The notes under the pieces are model-generated. The model was not told the origin of the DNA, ran no database searches, and was given only the letters and a program-made list of their open reading frames with translations. Shown in pieces: positions 12,181-23,715 of a stretch of 64,000 nt of DNA (its first letter is position 1; every line of letters begins with the position of its first letter). The DNA comes from Aspidiotus rigidus (lineage: Eukaryota; Arthropoda; Insecta; Hemiptera; Diaspididae): contig JAVHKY010000003.1 of assembly GCA_035079385.1 (NCBI GenBank), positions 12,565,501 to 12,629,500 on the forward strand, given 5' to 3'. The translations under genes and the position numbers were made by a program.

Positions 12181-14860
12181 TCGTTCACTCTCAGAATGAA
12201 AATTAGATGTCAAAAACTAAATGAATTTTCTTCACTCAAGAACGTCGCTTTTGTACATTCCAATTTCGCGGTTCAGTTACGCCTAAAAAAAGTGTCAAAT
12301 TTGAAATGTATGCATCTTTGGTGTTACGAGAAATTTTTTTGAACGAGGGAACGTTGCGCTTAGCGTAAAATTTCATGTAAGCGAAGATATCTACGAAACT
12401 TAAAATAGTAATTTGCGTTCAATTGGCTGCGGATTGAACTTCAAAATACGTGAAAACAAGTACGATTATTCATGCAGCAGAGGAAGAAATTCCGATTCTT
12501 CTTGTACCGTTGGCTGAAAGTTACAGAAACCATGCTCACCACCGCGCAAAAATCAATTTTTCTTTCCCAATTTGAAAAATTGACGCCAATTGTCAGATGA
12601 TTTTATGCGAGGTGTCCCATCTTGGCTCATTAATTGCTAGTTGTTCGGTCAAGCACCGGGACAAATGATAATATTATAATTAACCGACGTTTTCGACGGT
12701 CCTCAAAAATATTCGAATTGTTCACGCGACACGCGGTGAACCCAAAATAAAAACGTAAATTTGCTAAATAAGGTGTATTTGTCTTTCCGAGAATCATGCA
12801 TAGAATATACAGCTCGTAAAAGAAAAGAAGCGAGGGAAAACGTTTCTCGGAAAATTGTTGGTAATGTCATCGCATTAACTATCATTCTCTCTCCACTTTT
12901 TTTATTTTATGAAAGGCAGTCGCTAAATTGGGGAGTCCTCTTCGTGACTCGCTTGTTATAAAAGAAATACGGACAATATGTTTTGCATGATACATCGACC
13001 TTGGTGTGTGTATTTTTTCCTCGATATACCCGGTAAAGATGTGCAACGTTAATAAATCTTTCAAAATTATAGCGCTTCGTAATTGATTTAGAAAAATTAC
13101 AAATATTAATTTGGCGAGCACATTGAAAGATATATACGTAATTTTCCATATATTTGAATAAAAGTATTTCAATGACGAGTACGATATTTTGCGAATCGAC
13201 GTACATATTTTTAAAATCGAAAGACCGCTTTCGTTTCTCATGTAGACGATCGTTTTCAATTTCCTACTCGTGACTCGCCTGATTTGCATTTTGATATCAA
13301 ATTTAATTACCGGTAGTTTATTATTCGAGTTCTGCTTCATACCGCGCTATTATGCGTTCGTGGTATTCGAGGCGTGTAAAAGACACGATCTAATTCAATT
13401 TTGTCCCAGTGTTCAGCACGCTTTGAACGATACATTTTGAAGATCAAAAAACTTTGGGCGTTGAAAGACTCTCCATTGTGTTTTGTATTACGTAATTTGA
13501 TCACAAAACAGGCATGCAAAAAAAAATATATATATATAAATTTTCAACTTTGCTAAAAAAATTTGCAGTAGCTTGAAATTCTTGTTGAGAAGATAAATGT
13601 ACTCTGCGATTTTTGATGACACAGACCATTAGTAATTTTGAATAGAATTTGTACTATAAATTTATTTCTGATGAATTTATTTCTCTCTTTCGTCTTTCCG
13701 ACTTGAAAAGTAATGTCGAGGTTTCGAAAATTATTAGAAAATGAGACGTATATGAATTTGTAATCAGGGTCATTTTTTAGCTCGACCTTCCGGAATATTG
13801 CGACGGAATGAATTAGCAATGATTCCGTGCTGTTCTCTAAAAGTTTTAGACGCTGAGTAGAGGAGACCAAGCTCGTATAAGAGGTATGCGGATGAACCAT
13901 ACTCTAGTCAAAACCCCAAATTTTTGTCGAATGAGTCTCGCCATTCCGACTCTAATCGATTAGAAAATAACGGAATTCGACCGAAAATCGATTATTCTAA
14001 TTGATGTCAAAATGTAGGCCTAATGTTGAAATTCAATATTAACTGAAAGTCGACGTCAATTTTGAATCTATCGACGTCAAAATTACGTTGATTAAAAATC
14101 TGAATGGGATTCAGAACCGAGGTTGGAAAAAAAAATTTGAATTTTGATCGTTGCAATTGATTATATTTCAACTCAAGAATTGTGGACCATCCACATTGAT
14201 CAAGCATAAGTGTAATTTTCAGTGGGCCTAGTATGACTGCGCATTCTGTTTGTGAATGGAAGAATCACGAAACAGACAAAGTACTCCAAGTCCATGAAGC
14301 ACTGGAAAGAGGGAGGAGTTACTGATCGACATAAAAACTCAGCCAAGATGGATTCGAGAATTAGTGTATGCAGTCTCATTTCAAATGTATAGAAGACTGC
14401 TACAAAGCGTAAAAAGGTTCCATAATGTGTGACTGGACCACACTTCGTCCCCCATCTGATTTTTATCTTCAACTGATTACAACACCGTACTAATTTTCAA
14501 CTGAAAGTGTGCTAAAATGAGAAAATGGAAAATTGTTCGCTCTTTCAATTATTTTTTATTTTTTCCGAAAACCCCTTTTTACTTTAGATTTCCGCGCCTT
14601 TTCCCATGCGTCTGTCCCTCCTAATTTGAGAATGCAACGTTGTGACTTCCCTGCACTCGTGCGTTTTATAAAGTAGGCCACGAATTTATTTCGAAGTTGT
14701 CCAGCTTACATTTTTAGAGGGCTAGATAACGTCGACATTAGATTGTTGCCAACGCACACGAAAGCTTAGAGGAAAGATCCGCAAATGCGTAGAGACAGAC
14801 GACTATCAAGTGTGGTTGGTTCCAGTCGATCAAATTCAACTCGAAATCATGAGTTGAAAT
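12181..14860. other. Unique AT-rich stretch, no gene seen
   Basis: The longest frame is 152 codons on the minus strand (12882-13340). It has a biased I/K/R/Y composition, no recognised domain, and overlaps an alternative 99-codon frame, so it is not called. A TATATATATATA run lies at 13528-13538. Confidence 0.4.
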
Positions 14861-14869
14861 TCCACCTCT

Positions 14870-15400
14870 CCCTCTTCCACAAACTGAATAATTTAATCCC
14901 TCTGTTTGGAACCCATACCAATCGCTGACTCAGTTTCGACCAATGCATAAAAAGAAGTAAATTTTCACGTGACATTGAGTCAATTATCGTGACTCAGAAT
15001 CGATCTGAAGGTGTCAATTTTCAATTGATTTTGAGTCGATTCTCGATTTACACTCTATACGACTTGAAATTGACCTAGTTCCGGCCCTTGATTGAACCCC
15101 ATATAAATCTGATACCAACGTGACTCAAGTTTGACCAAGACTTGAAAAGAAGTCAATTTTTAATTGATTTCGAGGCGATTCTCAATCTACTTTCTTTATA
15201 TGACTTACAATCAACGTAAATCTACCTCCTGAGTGGACCGCATGTCAATCTGATACCACCATCAGCTTACAGCCAATTTCAAAAGATATACCGACTCGCT
15301 TTTGACGGAGACTAAATCAATTTTGAATTGATGTTCAATCTCTTCTCAAGCGACACTCTAGATATGACTCATAACCGACCTAATTCTGGCTTTTGGGTGT
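14870..15400. repeat. Degenerate ~150-bp tandem repeat
   Basis: About three diverged units share AAAAGAAGTCAATTTTxAATTGATTT, GAGTCGATTCTCGATTTACA, TATACGACTT and CTGATACCA blocks. Similar scraps occur at 14000-14080 and near 35780-35900, so it is a dispersed family. Confidence 0.5.
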
Positions 15401-15416
15401 GATGAGGTGAACGTGA

Positions 15417-15845
15417 GTGATAATGAACCAAATTCCTAAAGACCGAGGTCAAACTGAGGATCACATATGTGAAAGTTTGGTTCAACCGAGGCGCGACTAT
15501 CAAACTACCTGGAAACAACGCAACTGTGAAACGTATCAAGAAGCAAGCCGAAAGATTGGGAGTAAAGAACGAAGTAAACGAACTTTACAAGATCACCGTG
15601 CAAGCTGAATATTTCCATCTGAACAAATTGTTGGATCATCACCGAGAATTTAGAGAAATGGTATTCAACAAAAGAAAGTAATACGTGAAAAACAAAGGGG
15701 AAGCTCAAACAAAACGAATAAAGAAGAAACTTGCTGAACTGACCCGAAAAAAGAAGAGGACAACGACACTAAAGCGCAACTTTGCTCTCAGAATCAAACA
15801 TCACTTTAACGGAAGAAGAAGAAAGAGCGTCAAGTACAACTAGCC
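15417..15845 (+). pseudogene. Unidentified basic ORF remnant
   Basis: One frame reads KVWFNRGATIKLPGNNATVK from 15472. It continues through a K/E-rich, helix-like stretch to FNKRK, has a stop at 15679-15681, then resumes in frame with about 53 more residues rich in Lys and Arg (KKKLAELTRKKKRTTTLKRN) before a TAG near 15841. The length, charge pattern and single internal stop suggest a decayed coding sequence with a basic, nucleic-acid-binding-like tail. I do not recognise the family. Purine-rich composition differs from the flanks. It may be part of a transposon. Confidence 0.4.
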
Positions 15846-16229
15846 AGAGAGATCGACATAGTGTAAGCTAAACATGGCTGTTGGCTGTGATCAAGTAATC
15901 CAAACCATGAAATAAGTGACGTGAGACCACAAGCCCGAACCAGAATTGGAAAGCACTGTTGGACATCAAGGAGGAGATGATCTGAACCAATGACAGAACG
16001 CCAGTAATGCAGAGGGAGGTCACAAATGTACCCAAGCCGATCCGACAGAGCAATATGACCTTGATTAATTGTTATCGTCTTGTAGAATGAAGAGGAAAAA
16101 GACGATTCGAAGGTGTATTTTAGAAACGTAACTCACAATTTGAAATAATATTGAAATTGCTTACACGTACAATATTTTTTTGATTTTTATCAATTTGTAA
16201 TATTTAATGCTCTCTGTTGAAACCATTTT
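15846..16229. other. No feature recognised
   Basis: Unique sequence with only short overlapping frames. Confidence 0.3.
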
Positions 16230-16810
16230 TTCAATTCTAACAAGCAACCTGTTTTATCGGAGGGTTTTTCGGAAAAACGTCCACCGGCCGGCAAATCTCG
16301 GAGATCGCAAATTGTCAGAGTCCCCCTCCTATCATATGTCACAATCTGATGACGTCATAGATTGCCCATAAAACCGCTTCCCTGCCACCCCTCGTCTAAC
16401 TCCTTCAACGAACCCGTGAGTTCTTCCAAGTCGCCTTCCTATCAAGTATAGCTTGGGGCAGTGACTGTGACGTCACAGTTTGATAACGTCATAGGTCAGT
16501 CTCGTGAAGTCACAATCAGATGACGTCATAGATCAGTTTTTTTCAAGTTCCTCCCCTATTATATATAGCTCCAAAGTTCGGTTCTGTGACGTCATAATCT
16601 GATGACGTCATAGGTAAGTTTTTTTCGAGTTCCCTTCTAATATATGTACAGCTCAAAAGTCCGGGCCTGTGACGACACAATTGGATGATGTTGTAGGTCA
16701 GCCTTGAGACGTCACAATTTACATTTTTTAGATCCCACGTGTCCCATAAAACAGTCTCCTGGCCATCCCACGTTCAACTCCATTAAAGAACCTACGAGTT
16801 TTTTCAATCG
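16230..16810. repeat. Repeat mosaic with paired TGACGTCA units
   Basis: It starts with the CTGTTTTATCGGAGG...AAAACGTCC...GCCGGCAAATCTCGG module also seen near 1310-1370. Then come about four units with GTGACGTCAxAxTxTGATGACGTCATAG, a T run and a CTATxATATATAGCTC stretch. It is the same family as 2222-3310. Confidence 0.75.
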
Positions 16811-17239
16811 GACTTGCATTTCGTGACAATGTTTTTTCAATCGACCTTATGGGTTTCGAATACGTCTACTTCGATCAAATCGCATTCGACCTTATCGTCG
16901 GTAGTCGAAGAAACAAATGATCGATATGATTTTATAGGTAATGAACCTCGCGAAAATGAAACGAGACGAGTATGGGCGAATTCTATTTTAGGTACGAACC
17001 ATTTTGAAATTCGTTGTTCGTTCAAGATCAATCTACGACGGAATTTTTTTGGAATTTTCCCTTTCGAAAGAAGAAGGGTCGGAAATTTTCAGGAAATGCT
17101 GTTTGTCTGAATTATTTTCGTCTGAGAAGTATCTGTCAGAAACTTCGAGTACGCGAGTATTATTTTGTTTGTCGGAATATTTGCTAGGTGTAAAAATAGG
17201 TGTGTCGAACGAACGCGGATTCGGAAAAATGTCTCAAAA
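16811..17239 (+). other. Two overlapping open frames of unknown nature
   Basis: Frames of 98 codons (16814-17110) and 112 codons (17004-17342) overlap on the + strand. Neither has a recognised domain, and the second runs into the inverted repeat at 17240. The sequence is unique and CpG-bearing. It may be chance or a decayed insertion. Confidence 0.2.
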
Positions 17240-17760
17240 TCACGTGAAGGAGCCATTGTTTGACACTATGAAGGAGGAGGGAGTGAGACACAGGAACGTA
17301 ACAGGTTATGTTGGTCAATCAATAAATACAGGAAGGTACTAAACACTAAAAACAATAAATTTTGGTTGGTCGAGAAATTAAAAAGCATCGTTTAAAAAAT
17401 CAAACAAAATTAACGAAAATGATCGGTCGAGAGTTGAAACACAATTTAGAAATAAAAATTGAAACTCAATGACGCCGACTCGAGTCATTTTTTTTTCATA
17501 TTTTTCATCGAAAGAAATTATTATTTTATTTCCAAATTGGTGCTCACCTTGCTAGCGGCTGTCGTCGACGCGTAGCGACGACGCAATAGACGCTAGTTTA
17601 GAATAAAATGGAAAAGTAAAAATATTGTGAATATCGGTTTCGTATCCTCAGACCGAATACAAATATGTTAATTGATTGAACAAAATAAACGTTGCGTTCC
17701 TGTGTCTCACTCCCTTCTCCCCCATAGTCATGGATTGTACCTTCAAGGAGTCAGTTCATT
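17240..17760. mobile_element. ~0.5-kb inverted-repeat element
   Basis: Arms of about 75-80 bp (17240-17318 and 17683-17760) are inverted copies. Their best block is AGGGAGTGAGACACAGGAACG on the left against its reverse complement at 17695-17715. The ~365-bp spacer encodes nothing. This is the structure of a MITE or small foldback element. Confidence 0.65.
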
Positions 17761-19935
17761 TCACTGGTCCCTGTTGAAGTGCCGCATCTGGGCGACGTCG
17801 ACAAAATGGCATAAGTCACAGCTACCTTCGTAAATTATACATCTTTCCGCCGAAGGGATCTGTCTGTAAGGGAAGTGGTCCGGAGAAGGGGTAGAAGATG
17901 TGAGAGTGGTCATAAGAAAGGAGGCCCAGATGAAGGAAGCAAGGAAGCACGAAGCTTCTTTGTCGATATCATACAAGGAATAATTTTTCCTCAGAGCATA
18001 TTCAACGTGTACAATTCGTTGATCTGGACACAATACGCAATACGTTGAAGGAGAGTGAGAAAAACAAATTCTTGGATAGTAATTGACGAAATCCATCTTC
18101 AATGAAACCTCTTTCCAGTTTACTACCAGTTTTCAGACCATTTTTTACGCACGTAATAAAGTGACACAACGAGATTCTCATAAACGGTCATCGAGCTCTA
18201 TTTTCCCGTTAAATACGCATATTTTCACTGCATTTCAACTAATTTCACTACACCGATACGAGAGAGACGAAAAGTTCAAATTCAGATCGTATACACAAAA
18301 TTACTAACCACCTCTCGTGCATTGCGAGCCCTCGCCTAGCGTACAGAGAGAATTAAAAAAGGCGACTTTTACAAATCGCATTTTTAATTTCGAGCGGCGA
18401 ATGTTTCTTGTTATTCATATTTAATGTGCCTACTATGCACCGCTATACTGTTTTTTGTCGTTAAAAATGAAAAACGAAAAAAAAAAAAAAAAGCAAGTCT
18501 CTGTTCATTGTTACGCATTTGTGTACAGTTTACTGTATACACCTCATGAGCGAACGAGTTGTACTCGCACAAGCATCGTCTCATCATTCTCTCACTCTGG
18601 CGCGTTTGCTCTCCTATTCTATTTTTCCCTCGAACTTTTCCTCCACGGGTTCCCTCATGCATGAATAAAGCCCAATTTAAATTATTTTCGTTTTTGTAAG
18701 GCAGTGCAATGTCGGAAAATAATAATCGCTGAAAACAGCTCAAACGTCATTGTCACATGTTTATGTTCCATTTATCCCTCTCTCTGGCACTATTATTTTT
18801 TGCACAGTATTACGGAAAACTTTTTCTCCATATTGTACGCGAAATATTTTTCGCGTTTCGCTCTAACGTGTCTGTTTGATCGAGTTGCGTCATTCTCAAA
18901 ATAGCAGCGTTCTAATTACAAACTATAATTAATTATATTTCCTTACGGCCATCCGAAAACAGTCAACAGATGGCATGAGATACCTTTTTGTTCTAATTGA
19001 GATTCATTCGAATACGAATATTTGCCTCATGCGAACTCCAAAAATCGCGCAGTCCTCAAGCGAGAGAAGAGGATATTTTCCTCACCGCCACTCTCTTTCC
19101 CTCATAAGTTGAACATTCAACGGTCACTACTGTCAAAAATGCGCATTTATATGGAAACAATTCAGATTTCACGTTGAAAGATGAGAGTGAGTCTTTGATA
19201 AAGGTGCACGACTTTCTATAGAAACGTAATCCTTATTTGCTTTTTCGATGAACTTATGACCTGCTATGAGATGCGCGTCACATCCATTGTAAGAATATTC
19301 CAAGATGCCTGCAATAATTCCTTCAAAAATACTGGGTTGAAGTCGTGAACTAAGATTTGAAACGAGATCCAGTATTGAAATTTTCATTTATTGGCCAGGA
19401 CATTGATGCCAAAAGAAAAGAGAAACTTAAGCGCCGTTGACTCGGGTGAGCTACTCGCTCGAATTGGGACTTGAAAGGGACCTACTCGTCAGCGGGTCGT
19501 GTTAAGTGGTCACTAGGCCTGAACGGGGAAAGATAATAGAATTTGAAGCCTTGCCGAGGCCAGACTAAATATTTAGTCTATATAAATCGAAGGTCAGGAC
19601 AAAAGTTTATGCGCAATATCAGGTCTGGTGCTCGTGAAAGTAGACACACCTCAACTTCTGGGGGTACTGCAGCGAGTAAAACAGTGCTAGTTACAAGCTT
19701 CGTATTAACGCGGCTTTAGAGTCAAAAGGTCTGCTATTCCCTGAATCAAAATATCCCAAAACTTTCATCCACAAGCAGGGCCAAATATAGCTTTCCAGGG
19801 ATCTCCTGCCAGCGTCAGACGCGAGGCCGTTTACAAGGAGTCAGCCTTTGAGTATGAATAGAAATGGAGAGACGCTAGGGTCTTGATAAAGCGCGTTGAA
19901 ACGGTGTTTTGTACAACTGAAACTGAATCTCAGTT
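17761..19935. other. Unique stretch, no gene seen
   Basis: Short frames occur on both strands (longest 113 codons, minus, 17761-18102), with no recognised domain. A poly-A run lies at 18477-18492. It ends at the 3' boundary of the PLE at 19936. Confidence 0.4.
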
Positions 19936-20249
19936 ATCGGAACTCATAATGAGTGAGTGAGGAGTAAGTAGAGCACTAATATTGAAAAAGGGTTTTTCAA
20001 TTGTACAAATCTATTTTATTAGTTACTTATACATAAGTACTTTCGGGTGTTATCCCATTTTTTTTTTTTTTCTTCTTCTTCTTAATTGGCTATAACAATG
20101 CTGTGTTGTGATTGGTTCACTTCTTGGAAACTTATTCTTACAATAATATGACATTGTGTTCTTATTGGCTAAAACATACTGCTTTGTGATTGGTTCAATC
20201 TATTGTTCTAAATGCTGCGTTTCTATTGGTTACCTGGATTCCTGCCGTC

Positions 20250-20567
20250 TCATTGGTTGGTTCCGTTCTTCTTCTCCCGTCCAATCACCAGGCCGAATAA
20301 TTTTTCGCTGTCAAATGTGATTACATTGTTCAAGAGGCAGGCTTTCTTCCTCTTGGCTTGTGCGATCTCCATTTGTTCCCAGAGTTTTCTTCTCTTTGTG
20401 CGATTCTCTACGTGTATGACTTCAAATATTCCCTCTCCATTGTGGTTTTCCTTGTTACAGTGTTTCCCAAACAGTGACTTGCCATCTTCTTTCTCCCTCG
20501 ACGTTTTGTGCTCCTTTCTCCTGATCTCAAACTTTCTCCCAGTCTCACCTATGTAGATCCCCTCGCA
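20250..20567 (-). pseudogene. PLE copy A1 GIY-YIG endonuclease, open after the in-frame TAG
   Basis: Directly after the TAG the same frame continues CEGIYIGETGRKFEIRRKEH, the GIY-YIG start with its conserved Gly and Arg. It stays open through GKHCNKENHNGEGIFEVIHV and KRRKLWEQMEIAQAKRKKAC to a stop near 20253. This gives a full C-terminal endonuclease with the Cys/His ligands of the PLE-type domain. In PLEs this nuclease nicks target DNA for target-primed reverse transcription. Only the single TAG separates it from the RT. I checked the frame by eye. Confidence 0.75.
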
Positions 20568-20570
20568 CTA

Positions 20571-21530
20571 TTCACAACTGAGCTTGTACACTTCGCTCAA
20601 GCTTTCCTTGTCCTTTTGTTCCGTCTGGTCATTGCTGATTTTCTTCACCATGGGTTGGTTATTCTGGATACCCACATTCACATCGTAGCCATTGAACGCT
20701 TTTATCACCTTGTTTGTGTACTTTCCTATATATGGTATCGATCCGAAGTACTTTCTCACTATGCTATCATGGGTTCCTTTCTTTGTTTCCATTTTCCTAA
20801 AGACTCCCTCCACTACACATCTGCGGTAGCCATTGGCTTCTGCGATCTGCTTTACTATCTCGATCACTTTCCTCTTCTCTTCGTTGTTCTTGAGGATAGA
20901 AATTGCCCGATAGCAGTAGTCCTGGATTGCCGCTAACTTGTGCCTGGGATGGTGGTAGGAGTCATTTGGGATGATGGTGTCAGTATGCGTCGGCTTCCTG
21001 TAGATTTTGTATTCTATCCTATTGTTCTCCATTGTGAGTGTAAGGTCCAAATAGTTGATGGTCTCATTGCCTTTTTCCACTGTGAATTTGATGCTCTCGT
21101 TCATCGCGTTTATTTCTGAAAGGAATAGATCCACCTGTCTATCAGTGCCTGACCACACAATTAGGATATCATCTACATATCTGGCCCAGTGTTTGATCGA
21201 GTTTCCGAACTTGCTGCCCTTCAATATCTTGTTTTTCATATCATTCATGAATATCTCCGCCAGTATTGGTGACAGCGGTGATCCCATCGCAAGTCCCCTT
21301 TCCTGACTGCAGAACCTGTTATTGAAGCGGCAATAGTTCTGACTCAAGATCTCCTTCACTATGTTGGCGTACTTCGACCCATCGGGGTTCCCATGGTATC
21401 TGTTGTTTTTGAGCAGAGTGAGAAGTTCCTCCTTCTGTATGGTACCAAACATATTAGTCACATCAAAGGATAACAGCTTGTCGTTACTCCTGATTTCCAA
21501 CTTGTCCAGTTGCTCAATCAGCTCTCCGTT
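20571..21530 (-). pseudogene. PLE copy A1 reverse transcriptase (5'-disrupted, otherwise open)
   Basis: The minus-strand frame is open from the insertion junction to a TAG at 20568-20570. Visible RT blocks, in order, are SFDVTNMFGTI (motif A), GLAMGSPLSPILAEIFMNDM (motif B), RYVDDILIVWSG (motif C with both catalytic aspartates, YVDD at 21169-21180) and NYLDLTLTMEN. A downstream helical region follows with KAFNGYDVNVGIQNNQPMVK. The N-terminal fingers are separated by the inserted PLE. Compared with copy A2 this copy keeps a Cys codon where A2 has TGA (QDYCYRAIS). It ends KLSCE just before the zinc-ligand Cys of the endonuclease. Confidence 0.85.
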
Positions 21531-21611
21531 ATAAACAAGAAAGAGGAATACTCCGACGTGGAGTAAAACATGCAAACCGCAGAAAAAAAAAAAAAAAAAA
21601 AAAAGACGACG

Positions 21612-21650
21612 AGCGCTTTTGGTTAAACAACCATCTTCAAGCCTGAAATG
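21612..21650 (-). ncRNA. Degenerate hammerhead-like core in PLE copy B
   Basis: On the minus strand: CTTGAAGATGG, then a stem GGTT...AACC, then AAAAGCGCTCG. It matches the layout CUGANGA-stem II-GAAA with an extra T in the first block and A for G in the second, so it is probably inactive. It lies after the endonuclease, where PLE hammerheads are known. Confidence 0.45.
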
Positions 21651-21685
21651 AAAGCAACTGACGAACAAAAGAGAAGAACGAGGTA

Positions 21686-22540
21686 TTAAGATCGTCCAAA
21701 CGAGAAATCACGGTGTGAGTCATAAACCAGTTCGATCAGGCCATCTTCCGGAATGTACGAATTGAGTACAGTGATACCGTCGGTGTTGAGATGACGAATT
21801 ATCTCTATATTCTCGAGGGCGATGCGCTTACGGTAGGAATTCTCCTTATGGAGGAGCTTTTCGGATCCCTCTTGGAAGCTGTGGCCACTGTTTATTAAGT
21901 GATTGGCGAAAGCTGACTCCCCCAAGTGTCCCTTCTTCCAGGACTTCAGGTGCTCAGCTACTCGAACTTTCATTTGGCGGCTGGTCTCACCAATATAAAC
22001 GCCTCCACAATCCTCACACTCCAACTTATACACACCACTCCTCTCATCGACAGGTATGGGGTCCTTCAGTCTCACAAACAACCTCTTGACTGTGGTAGGG
22101 TTGTAAAACGCGGGTCTGAAGCCAAACGGGCGAAGGACCCGACCCAATTGCTGGGAGAACTTCCCCAAGAAAGGGAGACTGATCCAACGCAAACGGCGAT
22201 CACGGATCGTGTCTCGGGGGAGGGAGGTTGTGGAATCCAGGAGGCCCCTCGTAACTTTCCTCCGAACCATCACGTCAACATCGACGTTGACCCCATTCAC
22301 TCTGGCCAGGTGTTTTATTGTGATTAACTCTTTCTTGAAGGCTGACTGACTCAAAGGAATACGAGTCAGTCTGTGAACTAGGCTATGAAAAGCAGCCATC
22401 TTGTGAGCAACAGGACCGAACGAACCACCGTGGACTAAAACATCGGTCGTAGTATCTTTCCTGTAAATTCCAAACTTATGGATACCGTCTATTATAGAGA
22501 TCGATAAATCCAAAAAGTTAATGGAAAATACCCCTATTTC
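21686..22540 (-). pseudogene. PLE copy B RT C-terminus and GIY-YIG endonuclease
   Basis: The frame continues after the TAG at 22541 with INFLDLSISIIDGIHKFGIY, the RT thumb and linker. The endonuclease follows: SGVYKLECEDCGGVYIGETS, RQMKVRVAEHLKSWKKG, then FANHLINSGH and a C-terminal helix ending near 21689. The C-E-D-C arrangement before the GIY-YIG core gives the residue expected at the position where copies A1 and A2 have a stop. Open to its natural stop. Confidence 0.85.
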
Positions 22541-23587
22541 CTACGTAAATTTGATGGAAGGGTACCAGGAATTGAGATACCTCAGAAACTCACCAAGGAG
22601 ATCTGGGGGACCTGTCCAGGTACATAGAACGTCATTAACGTACCTGTGCCAATAATGAATATGATTAAGTAACACCTGGTTCGAGGAAAAGAGGTCAAGT
22701 TCAAACTTAGACATGAAGATTTCGGATATGAGAGAGCCTAGTGGTGATCCAATGGGGATCCCTACTTCGTCAGGGAACTCGAAAAATTTCCCTTCAAATT
22801 TACAGTAGTTAGGGGACCAGCAAGTATTAAGAAGATCGAAGAATTCGTGAAGCTCATTATGAGGAATGTTGGCTTTGACGAGTAGCTCACCCATACGCTG
22901 GATAGTAGCAGCCTTAGGAATATTCGGGAACAAACCAATAACATCAAACGAGCAGATGGTCGTTCCCGGGGGAAGGATTACATCCTTGAGGACGTCAGTT
23001 AAAGAGGCCGAATTCAAGACCGAATGAGGGGATTCAAAATCAATACGATTTTTGAACCAACGGTCAAGGAATTTTGCAAGGAGGTAGGTAGGAGAGGAGA
23101 CGAAAGAAACAACGGGTCGCATTGGGGTATTGTTCTTATGCACTTTAGGCAGCCCGTACAAGAGGGGGGGTGTGGGGTTAGGAACAAGGAGGGCTTTTTT
23201 CAAAGCAGGAGTTTTGATAACAGCCTCACTCCTGTTGATGACACACCTAACTTCTTTGACGTGCTTGGGAAAGCTGAAATCCTCTCTCTCTTTAGCACCA
23301 ACACTGCTGTAGGACTTCATGGACCTTAGAAGAATAGGCCGATCTCTCCATCACTACAACAGCGTTGCCTTTGTCAAACCCTGAATCACTCCTCCCAATT
23401 TATTACTCATGCGAGGGACGGGGTTATTACGGACTAATTCGGCACAGACTTTCTGGGTATTAAAACCAGGACCAATCTTAACCGCAAGATCCGCAACAAC
23501 ATTCGCCAAGGTTTCATCATTCTTGAGGGGAGGCAAACTGAACTTCAAAGCTTTCTCAAGGAGGGATGTTTCGTCACTATTGAACAC
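22541..23587 (-). pseudogene. PLE copy B reverse transcriptase, decayed
   Basis: RT blocks are visible in order: FDKGNAVVVMERSAYSS (near 23330-23375, in a shifted frame), PPLLYGLPKVHKNNTPMRPV, TICSFDVIGLFPNIP (motif A), GIPIGSPLGSLISEIFMSKF (motif B) and HRYVNDVLCTW (motif C). Defects: frameshifts near 23370 and 23300, a catalytic motif altered from YVDD to YVND (codon AAT at 22634-22636), and a TAG at 22541-22543 separating RT from the next part of the same frame. Confidence 0.85.
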
Positions 23588-23715
23588 TATCTGACTATTA
23601 TTTATGAGGGGGGATGGAATTTATGAACGACAACACTATCACTCACCCACTCATCACCACCTCCTCATTAACCGTCATCAGGGAGGACAGCTTCTTATTT
23701 TTCCTCTCCTCCAAC

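Larger units (their letters stand above)
19936..21530 (-). mobile_element. Penelope-like element copy A1, 3' portion (RT core, endonuclease, 3' region)
   Basis: It is colinear with 47930-49550 in inverted orientation, and the shared end is ATCGGAACTCATAATGAG at 19936. It carries the RT fingers-palm part, a GIY-YIG endonuclease and a 3' region with CCAAT motifs. The 5' part of the same copy lies at 23716-23916; between them sits a second PLE, and about 178 bp of the A sequence is missing at that site. In the 3' region the segment holding TATAAAA and the 5' half of the hammerhead-like core in the other copy is replaced by an A/AAG-rich tract (T-rich on + strand, 20060-20083). Confidence 0.9.
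21531..23715 (-). mobile_element. Penelope-like element copy B, inserted into copy A1
   Basis: It belongs to a different PLE family from A. It runs 5' to 3' on the minus strand, from the N-terminal region (23600 down) through RT and GIY-YIG to a 3' region with a hammerhead-like stretch and a long T run on its sense strand (A run on + at 21581-21604). Its two sides are flanked by the two parts of copy A1. The exact ends are uncertain because 178 bp of A is missing at the site. Confidence 0.85.

Noticed and set aside
12882..13340. 152-codon minus-strand frame
   Set aside because: No recognised domain, competing overlapping frame, composition as expected for AT-rich non-coding DNA.
20508..20936. 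142-codon plus-strand frame
   Set aside because: Antisense shadow of PLE copy A1.
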